Source: Flavobacteriaceae bacterium UBA3159 (GTDB lineage Bacteria > Bacteroidota > Bacteroidia > Flavobacteriales > Flavobacteriaceae). From it: 64,000 nucleotides of DNA. Of this stretch, positions 19,220 through 27,933 are shown one piece after another. Below the pieces are notes generated by a model. That model was given only the letters and a program-made list of their open reading frames with translations, did not search any database and was not told the DNA's origin. Location: the NCBI GenBank assembly GCA_002364535.1, contig DEYL01000017.1, positions 34,850-98,849 of the forward strand, given 5' to 3'. The translations under genes and the position numbers were made by a program. Numbering within the stretch: position 1 is the first letter of the stretch; each line of letters begins with the position of its first letter.

Positions 19220-19816
19220 AGTTTTGTTCTATTCGATAATTTTTTAAAGATAAAAAAAAATACATACTAATGCATTTTTTTTGCACAGAGAGGAGATTTT
19301 GATTGATTTTAACAAATCCTATTCCCTGAATCTTATTTTGACATACAAATATATCGTAATCAATGAAGGAAAGACTAAAAAGATGACAAAATAGTATTCA
19401 AATAACTAGAGTAGATAGTACTGCTAAGAGAAAAAAAATCATCCATTTCTTTTGATGGGACTTGTTTTACTTTCTCAGACATTAATTTAGTATTCCTAAA
19501 GGTATGGCCAATTGAGTCACTCGATATAAGAAATTCACCTAAGTCAGGATTGTGGAGCAGCTTCCTTGGAACTTTATCAGTTAGGGTAAAATATTGCCTG
19601 AGGGAAGTTCCTTACTCCAAAGAAGCTGATGATATTTTCTTAGTGTTGGGCTATAGGAGTCGGGGTCTCTTCCCTTTGGGGTATCAGAATAAACATCATA
19701 ATTTATATTTATGGATATTATATAAAAACAAATTCTTCAATAATTTAAAAAAAATTGCGATGTTTAATCCCGTTAAATATTAAATTTAATTATAATATTT
19801 TAAAACAAATTAAAAT
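19220..19816. other. AT-rich gap with an inverted repeat
   Basis: About 600 bases between divergent exbB and the island's first gene, so it should hold promoters for both. The exbB side has a TATCTTTA-like -7 box. At 19558-19570 and 19616-19628 is a 13-bp inverted repeat (12 of 13 pairs) with a 45-nt loop. A plus-strand frame is open from about 19415 to 19783 but resembles nothing I know and is probably chance. No gene is supported here. Confidence 0.6.
19558..19628. repeat. 13-bp inverted repeat before the PKS island
   Basis: CAGCTTCCTTGGA at 19558-19570 pairs with TCCAAAGAAGCTG at 19616-19628, with one mismatch and 45 intervening bases. It may be a leader RNA structure, a transposon end relic, or chance. 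Confidence 0.4.
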
Positions 19817-20950
19817 TTGAAAACTACAACTTTTGATATAATTATAGTTGGCGGAGGAGTGGCTGGATTAACAAATGCGATTCATTTATCTAAATTCAAA
19901 CAACGAGTACTTCTAATTGAAAAAAAATCATATCCAAAACATAAAGTCTGTGGAGAGTATATTTCTAATGAAGTACTTCCATATTTAAATTCTCTAGGAA
20001 TTGATCCCATTAAGGAAGGTGCTAAAAAGATTAGTAATCTTCAGGTTAGTTCCACAAAAGGTATTTTAATAAAAGGCGTGCTTCCTTTGGGAGGTTTTGG
20101 AATGAGCCGCTATTTTTTAGATAGCTTATTATTGAAAAAAGCTCGTTTCAATGGGGTACAAGTTTTAAAAAACTCTGTAGACTCAATTCGTTTTAAAAAT
20201 GGAGTTTTCACAGTTCAAACAAAAGACTCAAAATCATTTCAAAGTAAAATCACTATTGGCGCTTTTGGAAAAAGGTCAGAATTGGATATGAAAATGAATA
20301 GAAAATTCATTCAAAAAAAATCACCTTATTTGGCTGTTAAAATTCATGTAAAAGGGGATTTTTCAGAAAACCTGATCGCATTACATAATTTTAAAGGAGG
20401 TTATTGTGGGGTATCTAAAGTAGAAAATAACTCCATTAATTTATGTTATATAACAGAATACCATTTATTTAAGAAGTATAAAAATATTTTAGATTTTCAA
20501 CGGCAAGTTGTATTTAAAAACCAACATTTAAAAAAAATATTTAAAGAGTCAATTTCTGTTTTTAAAAAACCGCTAACAATCAGTCAAATTTCTTTTGAAA
20601 GTAAAAATCCTGTAGAGAATCATATCATTATGTGTGGAGATACCGCAGGTATGATTCATCCATTATGTGGAAATGGAATGGGAATGGCCATTGCAAGTGC
20701 ACGATTGGCAAGTGAACTGATCCTAAAGTTTTTAAATGGAGAAATAAAAACAAGAGAAAGTTTAGAAAAACAATATTTTAAAGATTGGAATAAACAATTT
20801 AAAATACGATTGAAGACTGGACATTTCATCGCTGGGTTGTTCAGAAGTGAAATGTTTTCTCAAATTGCCTATTCAATTCTTAAAATGATCCCTTTTTTAT
20901 TACCTAAAATGATAAAATTTACTCACGGAAAGCAAATAAAACCGATATGA
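19817..20950 (+). CDS. Geranylgeranyl-reductase-like FAD oxidoreductase
   Basis: A 377-residue flavoprotein with the N-terminal FAD motif GGGVAGL (residues 12-18), a KHKVCGEYIS segment typical of geranylgeranyl-reductase-like oxidoreductases near type III PKS genes, and the second FAD motif GDTAGMIHPLCGNGMGMA near residue 275. It is first in the type III PKS cluster. A role in hydroxylating or oxidising the polyketide-derived ring (compare the Srs flavoprotein of Streptomyces alkylresorcinol quinone synthesis) is an inference. The start is TTG at 19817. The stop overlaps the methyltransferase ATG by 4 bases. Base composition is much richer in A/T than the housekeeping flanks. Confidence 0.88.
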   Translation: MKTTTFDIIIVGGGVAGLTNAIHLSKFKQRVLLIEKKSYPKHKVCGEYISNEVLPYLNSLGIDPIKEGAKKISNLQVSSTKGILIKGVLPLGGFGMSRYFLDSLLLKKARFNGVQVLKNSVDSIRFKNGVFTVQTKDSKSFQSKITIGAFGKRSELDMKMNRKFIQKKSPYLAVKIHVKGDFSENLIALHNFKGGYCGVSKVENNSINLCYITEYHLFKKYKNILDFQRQVVFKNQHLKKIFKESISVFKKPLTISQISFESKNPVENHIIMCGDTAGMIHPLCGNGMGMAIASARLASELILKFLNGEIKTRESLEKQYFKDWNKQFKIRLKTGHFIAGLFRSEMFSQIAYSILKMIPFLLPKMIKFTHGKQIKPI

Positions 20951-21669
20951 ATTTTTTAGTTGACACCTCAAATCGTTCATCGGAAAAAGAAATTATGGAT
21001 GATTTTACTTTGAAGGGTGTTTTGTTTAGAGACGCATTAGATAAACTAGAAATCATTAATAGACTTTTAGGGGGTAATAAAGTAACAATTAAGGGACTAA
21101 AAAAACTCCTTAAAAATCAATCAAAAAATAAGATAATAACAATTGTAGATTTGGGCTGTGGACATGGTGATATTTTACGTGATATTGCTAAGTTTGGGAG
21201 AAAGAATAACTATACCTTTAGACTTATAGGAATTGATGCAAATATTGCAGCAATAAATTATGCAAAGGAATTGTCAAAAGGATATTCGGAACTTAGTTTT
21301 ATAGCCATTGATATTTTCTCAGAAGATTTTAAAAAACAATCATATGATATTGTTTTATGTACACTTTTTTTGCACCATTTCAAGAATAATGAACTGATTT
21401 CATTTTTAAAAACAACTATTGAGAAAGCAACAATTGGAGTAGTTATTAATGATTTACATAGGCATAAATTAGCCTACTATCTGTTTAAATTAATAGGTTT
21501 TTTTATAAAAAATAAAATGATTAGAGAAGATGGGTTAACTTCTGTTTTAAGGGCTTTTAAAAAAAAAGATTTAGAAAATATTTCAAAACAAATTAAAGTA
21601 TATTTTTCAATTCAGTGGAAATGGGCATTTCGTTATTTATGGATTCTAAAAAAGGATTTTATTAAATAA
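20947..21669 (+). CDS. Class I SAM-dependent methyltransferase
   Basis: A 240-residue protein with the SAM-binding motif I VDLGCGHGDILRDIA (about residues 67-81), motif II acidic IGIDAN and post-I DIVLCTLFLHHF, a Rossmann-fold methyltransferase. It lies between the flavoprotein and the type III polyketide synthase and probably O- or C-methylates their product. The acceptor cannot be told from sequence. Overlapping the upstream gene by four bases, it is certainly in the same operon. Confidence 0.9.
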   Translation: MNFLVDTSNRSSEKEIMDDFTLKGVLFRDALDKLEIINRLLGGNKVTIKGLKKLLKNQSKNKIITIVDLGCGHGDILRDIAKFGRKNNYTFRLIGIDANIAAINYAKELSKGYSELSFIAIDIFSEDFKKQSYDIVLCTLFLHHFKNNELISFLKTTIEKATIGVVINDLHRHKLAYYLFKLIGFFIKNKMIREDGLTSVLRAFKKKDLENISKQIKVYFSIQWKWAFRYLWILKKDFIK

Positions 21670-21697
21670 AAAAAATATTCATCATACAGTAATTTTT

Positions 21698-22750
21698 ATG
21701 AGTATAAAAATATTATCCGTAGCAAAGCAACTTCCAAAATACAATAAAGAAACTAAAGATATCATTCCTTTTGTGAAACATTGGATGAGAGGTCAGGAAA
21801 CGAGGTTTCAAAGAAAAGTTTTAAAACTTTTTGAAGGGGCAGGCGTAGAAAGACGTTACTCTATCATGGAAGCAGATGAAGTTTTTTTGAATTCGTCTTT
21901 TGAGGAAAAGAATAATATTTATGTCCGAGAAGTAATAAAACTTGCAGAACAATCATTGCAAAAATCTTTAAAAAAAGTAGACTTACAGCCTACAGATATT
22001 GATTACATTATTACTGTTAGCTGCACAGGAATTATGATTCCTTCTGTAGATGCGTATTTAATCAATAGTTTACAAATGAGACAAGATACTATAAGGCTTC
22101 CTGTTACAGAAATGGGTTGTGTTGCGGGAGTTTCAGGAATCATTTATGCGAAAAACTTTTTAAAATCTAATCCAAATAAACGGGCTGTTGTTATTTCTGT
22201 TGAAGCACCGACCGCAACCTTTCAACTTGAAAATTTTTCCATGGCAAATATTGTGAGTGCTGCAATATTTGGAGATGGAGCCGCAAGTGTTATTTTATCA
22301 TCTTATGAACAAGATAAAGGACCTAACGTAATAGATGAAGCTATGTATCATTTTTATGATTCTATTGATGTAATGGGTTTTAAACTGGTAAATACAGGTT
22401 TAGAAATGATTTTAGACAAAAAGGTTCCAGAAACTATTTCAAGTCATTTTCCAATGATTATTCACCCTTTTTTAGAACGGAATAACTTAAGAATTGAAGA
22501 TATAAATCATTTGATTTTCCACCCAGGGGGAAAGAAAATAGTAACCACTATCGAAGGTTTATTTAAGTCATTAGGTAAAAACATTGATGACACAAAAGAA
22601 GTTTTAAAATTGTACGGCAACATGTCAAGTGCAACCGTTTTATATGTTTTAGAACGATTTATGGATGGCGATAGAAAACAGGGAGAAAAGGGTCTAATAC
22701 TTAGTTTCGGACCAGGATTTTCAGCACAAAGAATATTATTAGAATGGTAA
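21698..22750 (+). CDS. Type III polyketide synthase
   Basis: A 350-residue enzyme of the chalcone/stilbene synthase family. The catalytic triad is visible: Cys141 in EMGCVAGVSG, His275 in FHPGG and Asn308 in YGNMSSATVLYVLER; the C-terminal GPGFSAQ loop is also present. Such enzymes extend an acyl starter with malonyl units and cyclise the product to pyrones or resorcinols. The dedicated fatty-acid genes and ACP downstream suggest a long-chain, ACP-bound starter, as in the Azotobacter Ars system, which is an inference. It overlaps the next gene by 7 bases. Confidence 0.95.
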   Translation: MSIKILSVAKQLPKYNKETKDIIPFVKHWMRGQETRFQRKVLKLFEGAGVERRYSIMEADEVFLNSSFEEKNNIYVREVIKLAEQSLQKSLKKVDLQPTDIDYIITVSCTGIMIPSVDAYLINSLQMRQDTIRLPVTEMGCVAGVSGIIYAKNFLKSNPNKRAVVISVEAPTATFQLENFSMANIVSAAIFGDGAASVILSSYEQDKGPNVIDEAMYHFYDSIDVMGFKLVNTGLEMILDKKVPETISSHFPMIIHPFLERNNLRIEDINHLIFHPGGKKIVTTIEGLFKSLGKNIDDTKEVLKLYGNMSSATVLYVLERFMDGDRKQGEKGLILSFGPGFSAQRILLEW

Positions 22751-23538
22751 AAGAATTCAAAAACAAAAAGGAATGGGCATTAATCCTAGGAGGATCAAGT
22801 GGATTGGGTTTAGCTACAGCAAAAAAATTGGCCAAACACGGAATGAATATTTGTATTGTTCATAGAAACTCTAAATCGCAGTTAGGTCAAATAGAGAAAG
22901 ATTTTAAAAAAATCACTCAAGAAGCAGTAGCTTTTGTAAGTTATAATATAGATGCTATTCATTCAGAAAAGAGAATATTGTTAATAGAAAATTTAAAAAG
23001 AAAATTGGAGGAAGGTAAAATAAAAATATTGGTTCATAGTATTGCTAAAGGAAATTTAAAACCTATGGTTTCCGATTCAATTCCAATATTACAAACAGAT
23101 GATTTTCAATTAACAATTCAAGCAATGGGAATTAGTTTGTATGATTGGGTGAAATCTGTTTTTGAAGCAAAACTATTTTCAAAAGATGCTCGAGTGGTAA
23201 GCTTTACGAGTGAAGGTAATAGTAAAGCCTGGAAAAGTTATGCAGCTGTTTCTGCGGCGAAAGTAACAATAGAAGCTATTACTAGAAGTATAGCATTAGA
23301 ATATGCTCGATTTGGAATTAGAGCTAACTGTATTCAGGCTGGAGTTACAAATACAGCTTCTTTAAGAATGATTCACTCAAGCGAAGATATAAAAAAACAC
23401 TCATTGCTGCGTAATCCTTTCAATAGGTTAACATTACCAAAAGATGTTGCTAACGTTGTATATTTATTATGTAAAGATGAAGCGGCTTGGATTAATGGAA
23501 GTATTATCCCTGTTGATGGAGGAGAGCACATCAGCTAA
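22744..23538 (+). CDS. FabL-like enoyl-ACP reductase (SDR family)
   Basis: A 264-residue short-chain dehydrogenase with the nucleotide-binding motif LGGSSGLG (residues 15-22) and the active pair Tyr166 and Lys173, separated by six residues (YAAVSAAK). Most SDR enzymes have Tyr-X3-Lys; the X6 spacing is that of enoyl-ACP reductases, and with the GxxxGxG-type motif it resembles FabL of Bacillus more than FabI. It probably performs the last reduction of an acyl chain built by the cluster's ketosynthase and dehydratase. A ketoreductase role is the alternative. Confidence 0.8.
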   Translation: MVKEFKNKKEWALILGGSSGLGLATAKKLAKHGMNICIVHRNSKSQLGQIEKDFKKITQEAVAFVSYNIDAIHSEKRILLIENLKRKLEEGKIKILVHSIAKGNLKPMVSDSIPILQTDDFQLTIQAMGISLYDWVKSVFEAKLFSKDARVVSFTSEGNSKAWKSYAAVSAAKVTIEAITRSIALEYARFGIRANCIQAGVTNTASLRMIHSSEDIKKHSLLRNPFNRLTLPKDVANVVYLLCKDEAAWINGSIIPVDGGEHIS

Positions 23539-23621
23539 CAGAGTTTATCCAATTTCTAAGTATTAAAGACACTAATAATAAATTTAAAAACTAAGAAAAA
23601 CCCAAATAGATTTTTTGTTAA

Positions 23622-24068
23622 TTGAAGAAAGAAACGATTATAAAGCTTTTACCCTACCAAGCACCCTTTTTATTTGTAGAGGAACTAACTTATATCTCAG
23701 AAAATGGAGTTAAAGGTTACCATACCTTTAAAAATGATGAATATTTTTATAAAGGTCATTTTAAAGATAACCCAATAACTCCAGGAGTTATTTTAACTGA
23801 AGTTATGGCGCAAATAGGTTTGGTCTGTTTAGGAATTTATCTTTTAAAAGATGAATTTTATGAAATAAAAAAGCCGCAAATAGCACTCACTTCTTTTAAT
23901 ATAGACTTTTTTTTACCTGTTAAACCAAAGGAACGTGTGGAGGTAGTCTCAGAGAAAATATATTTTAGATTCAATAAACTAAAATGCAATGTTCAGCTGT
24001 TCAATGAGAAAAACGAGTTAGTTTGCAAAGGAACCATATCGGGAATGCTTAAACTAATGGATGAATAA
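23622..24068 (+). CDS. FabZ-like 3-hydroxyacyl-ACP dehydratase
   Basis: A 148-residue hotdog-fold protein. It has the N-terminal LPYQAPFLFVEEL signature and the active-site block GHFKDNPITPGVILTEVMAQ with His46 and Glu60 in the positions of the FabZ catalytic pair. It dehydrates 3-hydroxyacyl-ACP. The start is TTG at 23622, after an 83-base gap from the reductase gene, and no ATG precedes the conserved region. It overlaps the ketosynthase start by 8 bases. Confidence 0.88.
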   Translation: MKKETIIKLLPYQAPFLFVEELTYISENGVKGYHTFKNDEYFYKGHFKDNPITPGVILTEVMAQIGLVCLGIYLLKDEFYEIKKPQIALTSFNIDFFLPVKPKERVEVVSEKIYFRFNKLKCNVQLFNEKNELVCKGTISGMLKLMDE

Positions 24069-25332
24069 ACATAGAGTAGTAATTACTGGGATGGGTGTAG
24101 TAGCACCAAATGCAGTTGGTCTTGAGAATTTCTTTAAAGCCATACAAAAAGGAAGGTCCGGAGTTACCTTTCATCAAAAACTGAAAGATTTAAAATTTTC
24201 TTGTTGTATTGGTGGAATTCCAGCTATTGATAAAGAATTGAAAAACCAATACCTAACACCATTACAATTACGTGGATTTGATAGTGCTGGAATTTTATAT
24301 GGATGCATCGCAGGGATGGATGCTTGGCAGGACGCTGGATTTATAATTGATAAAAACTCAAAGACTGATTATGATTCAGGAATGGTTTTTGGTTCAGGAA
24401 CATCAGGAGTTGAAAAATTCAGAGAAGCAATTTATAAGCTAGACAACTATAAAGTAAGACGTCTTGGAAGTACTGTGGTATTACAAACTATGGCAAGTGG
24501 AATTAGCGCCTATTTAGGGGGGATTCTGGGACTAGGAAATCAAGTAACCACAAATTCATCTGCTTGTTCTACAGGTACAGAAGCGATATTAATGGGCTTT
24601 GAACGTGTACAATCAGGAAAAGCATTAAGAATGTTAGTTGGGAGTTGTAGTGATGATGGCGCTTATATTTGGGGAGGATTTGATGCAATGAGGGTGATGA
24701 CCTATAACCATAACGAAACACCAGAAAAAGGATCAAAACCAATGAGTGCAGAAGCATCTGGTTTTGTACCAGGAAGTGGTGCTGGAGCTTTAGTGTTAGA
24801 ATCCTTAGAGAGTGCCTTAGAGAGAAAAGCAAGTATTTATGCAGAGGTTTTAGGAGGAAATATCAATTCTGGAGGACAAAGAAGTGGAGGAACGTTAACT
24901 GCTCCAAATTCACAAGCTGTCCAAAAATGTATTATAGATGCAATAAAAGACGCAAATACAAAAAGCTCAGAAATAGATGCTATTAACGGACATTTGACAG
25001 CAACAATTAAAGACCCATTGGAAATAGAAAACTGGACAAAAGCATTACAAAGAAAAGGAAAAGAATTCCCAATAATAAATTCATTAAAGTCAATGATTGG
25101 ACATTGTTTAGCAGCTGCAGGATCAATAGAAAGTGTTGCAACAGTTCTCCAGTTAAAACATCAATTTATTTTTCCAAATATAAATTGTAATGAAATCCAC
25201 CCAGATATTTTAAAATTAATCTCAAAAGAAAAAATACCAACTAAAATGACTCCAAAAAAACTAAATATCATTGCAAAAGCAAGTTTTGGCTTTGGGGATG
25301 TAAATGGATGCATTATTTTTAAGAAATATTAG
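24061..25332 (+). CDS. FabF-like beta-ketoacyl-ACP synthase
   Basis: A 423-residue condensing enzyme of the thiolase fold. The active site is complete: Cys169 in NSSACSTGTEAI, His311 in INGHLTATIKD and His348 in SMIGHCLAAAGS. The first His motif differs from the usual AHGTxT, showing a divergent subfamily like those in aryl-polyene and related clusters. It likely elongates the acyl chain passed to the type III PKS. No chain-length-factor partner is present. Confidence 0.9.
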   Translation: MNKHRVVITGMGVVAPNAVGLENFFKAIQKGRSGVTFHQKLKDLKFSCCIGGIPAIDKELKNQYLTPLQLRGFDSAGILYGCIAGMDAWQDAGFIIDKNSKTDYDSGMVFGSGTSGVEKFREAIYKLDNYKVRRLGSTVVLQTMASGISAYLGGILGLGNQVTTNSSACSTGTEAILMGFERVQSGKALRMLVGSCSDDGAYIWGGFDAMRVMTYNHNETPEKGSKPMSAEASGFVPGSGAGALVLESLESALERKASIYAEVLGGNINSGGQRSGGTLTAPNSQAVQKCIIDAIKDANTKSSEIDAINGHLTATIKDPLEIENWTKALQRKGKEFPIINSLKSMIGHCLAAAGSIESVATVLQLKHQFIFPNINCNEIHPDILKLISKEKIPTKMTPKKLNIIAKASFGFGDVNGCIIFKKY

Positions 25333-25407
25333 AAAATATATTCTCAAACTTTATTTTAAATATAATCGTACAAATAACATAAAAATTAAAGATCACAAGA
25401 AAAATAA

Positions 25408-25662
25408 ATGACTAGAAAAGAACTAATAACTTCATTAAAGAAAATTATAAAACCGTATTCTCAAAATCAAGAAGCTTTTAAAAATCTATCTGAAGGAACT
25501 GATTTTATAAATGATTTAAAAATTAACTCAGCTAATTTAGTTGATATCATTTTAGATGTAGAAGATGAGTTTGGTATCGAGATTGATAACGAATCAATGG
25601 AAAAAATGCTTTCAGTTAAATCTGCAATTAATATTATTGAAACCAAATTAGCCGAATCTTGA
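25408..25662 (+). CDS. Acyl carrier protein of the PKS cluster
   Basis: An 84-residue acidic helical protein. Ser41 in DLKINSANLVDI is the expected phosphopantetheine attachment site, with the helix-2 sequence DVEDEFGIEI typical of ACPs. The usual DSL motif reads NSA here, a divergence often seen in specialised ACPs. Its last bases overlap the phosphopantetheinyl transferase start, so the carrier and its activator are coupled. Confidence 0.88.
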   Translation: MTRKELITSLKKIIKPYSQNQEAFKNLSEGTDFINDLKINSANLVDIILDVEDEFGIEIDNESMEKMLSVKSAINIIETKLAES

Positions 25663-26213
25663 TTGGTAATGATATCATAGATTTATCACTTGCAAAAACA
25701 CAAAGTAATTGGCAGCGAAGAGGCTTTTTAGAAAAGCAATTTTCAGTAAATGAGCAGCAACTCATTTTAAGATCAACAAATTCTTTTATTTTAGTTTGGA
25801 GGTTTTGGAGCATGAAAGAAGCTGCTTATAAGGTCTTTACCCAACAAAATGAAATGCGATTTTTTGCTCCCAAAAATTTTGATTGCTTATTAATTTCAGA
25901 GAAAAAAGGAATGGTGTTTTATAAAGATCGAATATTCTATACATCATCAATTGTGACTCAGAATTATATTTTCACTTTGGCAAGTTATGAGAAATTAACA
26001 AAAGCTTATTCTAAGTTTGTGATGCCGAAATTTATTAATATTATGATCAAAATTAAATTAGAAGATGTAACTAAATTTTCTGCAAAAGAAATTGAACAAA
26101 AAAAATCAAAAAACGGAGCTCCTTTTTACTACTATAAAGATAAAGTATTGACAAGATCATGCTCAATTTCACATCACGGAAATTATGGGGTATTTTCATT
26201 GTTATATGCCTAA
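25659..26213 (+). CDS. 4'-phosphopantetheinyl transferase
   Basis: A 184-residue protein with the two signature blocks of the AcpS/Sfp superfamily: IGNDIIDL at the N-terminus (Mg-binding Asp) and WSMKEAAYK near residue 50, followed by SISHHGNYG near the C-terminus. It would load the cluster's ACP. The start is TTG at 25659, four bases inside the ACP gene. A dedicated transferase supports a self-contained pathway. It is the last gene of the cluster. Confidence 0.85.
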   Translation: MIGNDIIDLSLAKTQSNWQRRGFLEKQFSVNEQQLILRSTNSFILVWRFWSMKEAAYKVFTQQNEMRFFAPKNFDCLLISEKKGMVFYKDRIFYTSSIVTQNYIFTLASYEKLTKAYSKFVMPKFINIMIKIKLEDVTKFSAKEIEQKKSKNGAPFYYYKDKVLTRSCSISHHGNYGVFSLLYA

Positions 26214-26471
26214 CTAATATTCCAAGAAACGTTTAAGTTTATTTCAACGATCAATTCAATATCCAAATTAGTGGATGCCTAACAGGTAAATTCGGATTTG
26301 CCCCAACCCTTAGAGTTTGGATTACACAATATCAAGAGCCCTAACCTGCACAGAAAACCCATTCTACAAAACCACCGCTTCGTCAGGTAATCATATAGGT
26401 AGAAAAGTTTTTGGGTTATTTAACAATCACAAAAATTTGTCAGTCTTGAACTATTTTTTCTATTTTTAGAC
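26214..26471. other. Non-coding gap inside the island
   Basis: About 260 bases with no supported gene. The middle (26290-26390) is visibly richer in C than the surroundings, and short broken open frames are present, so it may be a relic. A TATTTTTA element just before 26472 may belong to the metallophosphoesterase promoter. Confidence 0.4.
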
Positions 26472-27356
26472 ATGAAAAAAAATATTCTCTGCTTATTTTT
26501 TATAATATTTCTTTTAAAAGTAAATGCTCAAAGAAAACTTCAATTACAAAAAATAAATTCTGAAAATAAGCCATGGACTTATGACATAGTAAATGATCAT
26601 AAAAACAAATTTAATTTTGTAGTTGTTGCCGATAGAACCGGAGGCGAACGTAAAGGGATTTGGCAAAAAGGTATTAAAAAAATTAATCTGATGCAGCCAG
26701 CTTTCGTAGTTAGTGTTGGAGACTTGATTAATGGTTATACCAAAGATCTTGATACAATAAATGCTGAATGGGAGGAGTTTAATTCGTTTGTAAAAAAACT
26801 TGAAATGCCTTTTTTTTATGTTGCAGGAAACCACGACTACACAAATGAGGTAATGGAGAATGAGTGGTTTAAAAGGTTTGGTTCAGACTACTACCATTTT
26901 TTATATAAAAATATACTTTTTATATGCTTGAATTCAGAGCACGGTCATACAGCTCTAAAAAATCCTGATTTAGGAGATAAACAAGTTGAATTTGTAGAAA
27001 AAATTCTGAGAAAAAATCCAAATGTTGATTGGACAATGATATTTATGCACCAACCTCTTTGGCTCAGGGAAAGTGGAAAGAATTGGTTAAAAGTTGAAAA
27101 TCTTCTTAAAGAAAGAAAACACAGTGTATTCACTGGTCACCATCATAATTATAAATTGTATGAAAGAAATAAAAACGATTATTTTGTTCTTGCGACAATG
27201 GGTGGTGGAAGTAAATTAAGGGGAGATGAACACGGTGAATTCGATCATTTTATGTTCATTACAATGACTGAAAGTGGACCTTATTTTTCAAATCTTAAAC
27301 TAGATGGAATTGAAGATAAAAATATCAGAAAAGAAAAAACTTCATCTGGCTTTTGA
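26472..27356 (+). CDS. Secreted metallophosphoesterase
   Basis: A 294-residue calcineurin-like phosphoesterase with an N-terminal signal peptide (about residues 1-19, ending VNAQ). The metal-binding motifs appear in order: the first Asp in VADRTGG, VGDLI, GNHDY, MHQPLW and TGHHHNY. Substrates range from nucleotides to phospholipids and cannot be predicted. It is AT-rich like the PKS cluster but separated from it by 258 bases, so membership in the pathway is doubtful. Its 3' end overlaps the convergent replication-protein remnant by 32 bases. Confidence 0.85.
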   Translation: MKKNILCLFFIIFLLKVNAQRKLQLQKINSENKPWTYDIVNDHKNKFNFVVVADRTGGERKGIWQKGIKKINLMQPAFVVSVGDLINGYTKDLDTINAEWEEFNSFVKKLEMPFFYVAGNHDYTNEVMENEWFKRFGSDYYHFLYKNILFICLNSEHGHTALKNPDLGDKQVEFVEKILRKNPNVDWTMIFMHQPLWLRESGKNWLKVENLLKERKHSVFTGHHHNYKLYERNKNDYFVLATMGGGSKLRGDEHGEFDHFMFITMTESGPYFSNLKLDGIEDKNIRKEKTSSGF

Positions 27357-27714
27357 ATACAATGTCGTAGCCCATATTCTTTCCGATATGCTTGGATACA
27401 TACTTACAAACATCTTCACTATCATAGATAGGCTGATAATTTCCAACGGATACATTACCAAGACCATATTTTACTTCTTTATAGGTCATATCAGTGTTAG
27501 TTCCAATAAGCATATGAGCATGTAGATTGTTATAATCTCCTTTATCTCTCTCAGATACATAGAAGACATTCTCTACTTTGTTCGAAGTCTTTAGAAGTTT
27601 AGTGATCCAGTTTCTTACTGTCATGGTATTGATCTTGTAGGGTGTTCTACATGTGATGAAGTAGTTCCATTTTAACTGCTGGAGAAAGTCTGAGTAATGT
27701 TTTGTTATTTTCAT
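27325..27714 (-). pseudogene. Truncated HUH-type replication initiator
   Basis: A 129-residue reading frame with the paired-His motif LHAHMLIG (His65, His67) and, 40 residues on, KYVSKHIGK, with Tyr105 as a plausible nicking residue. The order HUH then Tyr-x-x-Lys is that of rolling-circle replication proteins of small ssDNA phages and plasmids. Such proteins are usually much longer, and this frame ends inside the convergent metallophosphoesterase gene, so I read it as a C-terminally truncated remnant. Family assignment is from motifs only. Confidence 0.55.
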
Positions 27715-27746
27715 TTTCGTTTTAGTTTAGACAATAGCAGGGATTA

Positions 27747-27761
27747 AGGCATGCTATGCCT
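27747..27761. repeat. Short perfect hairpin upstream of the Rep remnant
   Basis: AGGCAT-GCT-ATGCCT, 6-bp arms around 3 bases, lies 33 nt upstream of the Rep-like start. It could be a replication origin hairpin, a Rep operator or chance. Confidence 0.3.
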
Positions 27762-27877
27762 GTTTATACTGATTTTCATGTGAATAGGGTTATTATTTTA
27801 TTTGAATACCCTAAGGTAATCAAAAAATAAACTGCTAAATTTGAGATATTAGAATGAAGGTTGTAAAATAGAGGAAA

Positions 27878-27897
27878 AGGCAACTCTACAGGCAACT
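27878..27897. repeat. Direct repeat AGGCAACT x2 beside tRNA-Ser
   Basis: Two copies of AGGCAACT (27878-27885 and 27890-27897) with a 12-nt period lie about 50 bases from the 3' end of the tRNA gene. Direct repeats in this position can be integrase arm-binding sites; no integrase gene is present. Confidence 0.3.
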
Positions 27898-27933
27898 AAA
27901 AAAAAGAAGCCCCGAAAACACTGAGTCTTCAGG
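27898..27933 (-). terminator. Probable terminator of tRNA-Ser
   Basis: On the minus strand, just past the tRNA, CCTGA and TCGGG can pair around a 13-nt loop and are followed by GCTTC and eight T residues. The stem is short, so this is a moderate call. Confidence 0.45.

Noticed and set aside
19415..19783. Open frame of about 120 codons before the PKS cluster
   Set aside because: No recognisable motif, no good start at the beginning, and AT-rich sequence; treated as chance.
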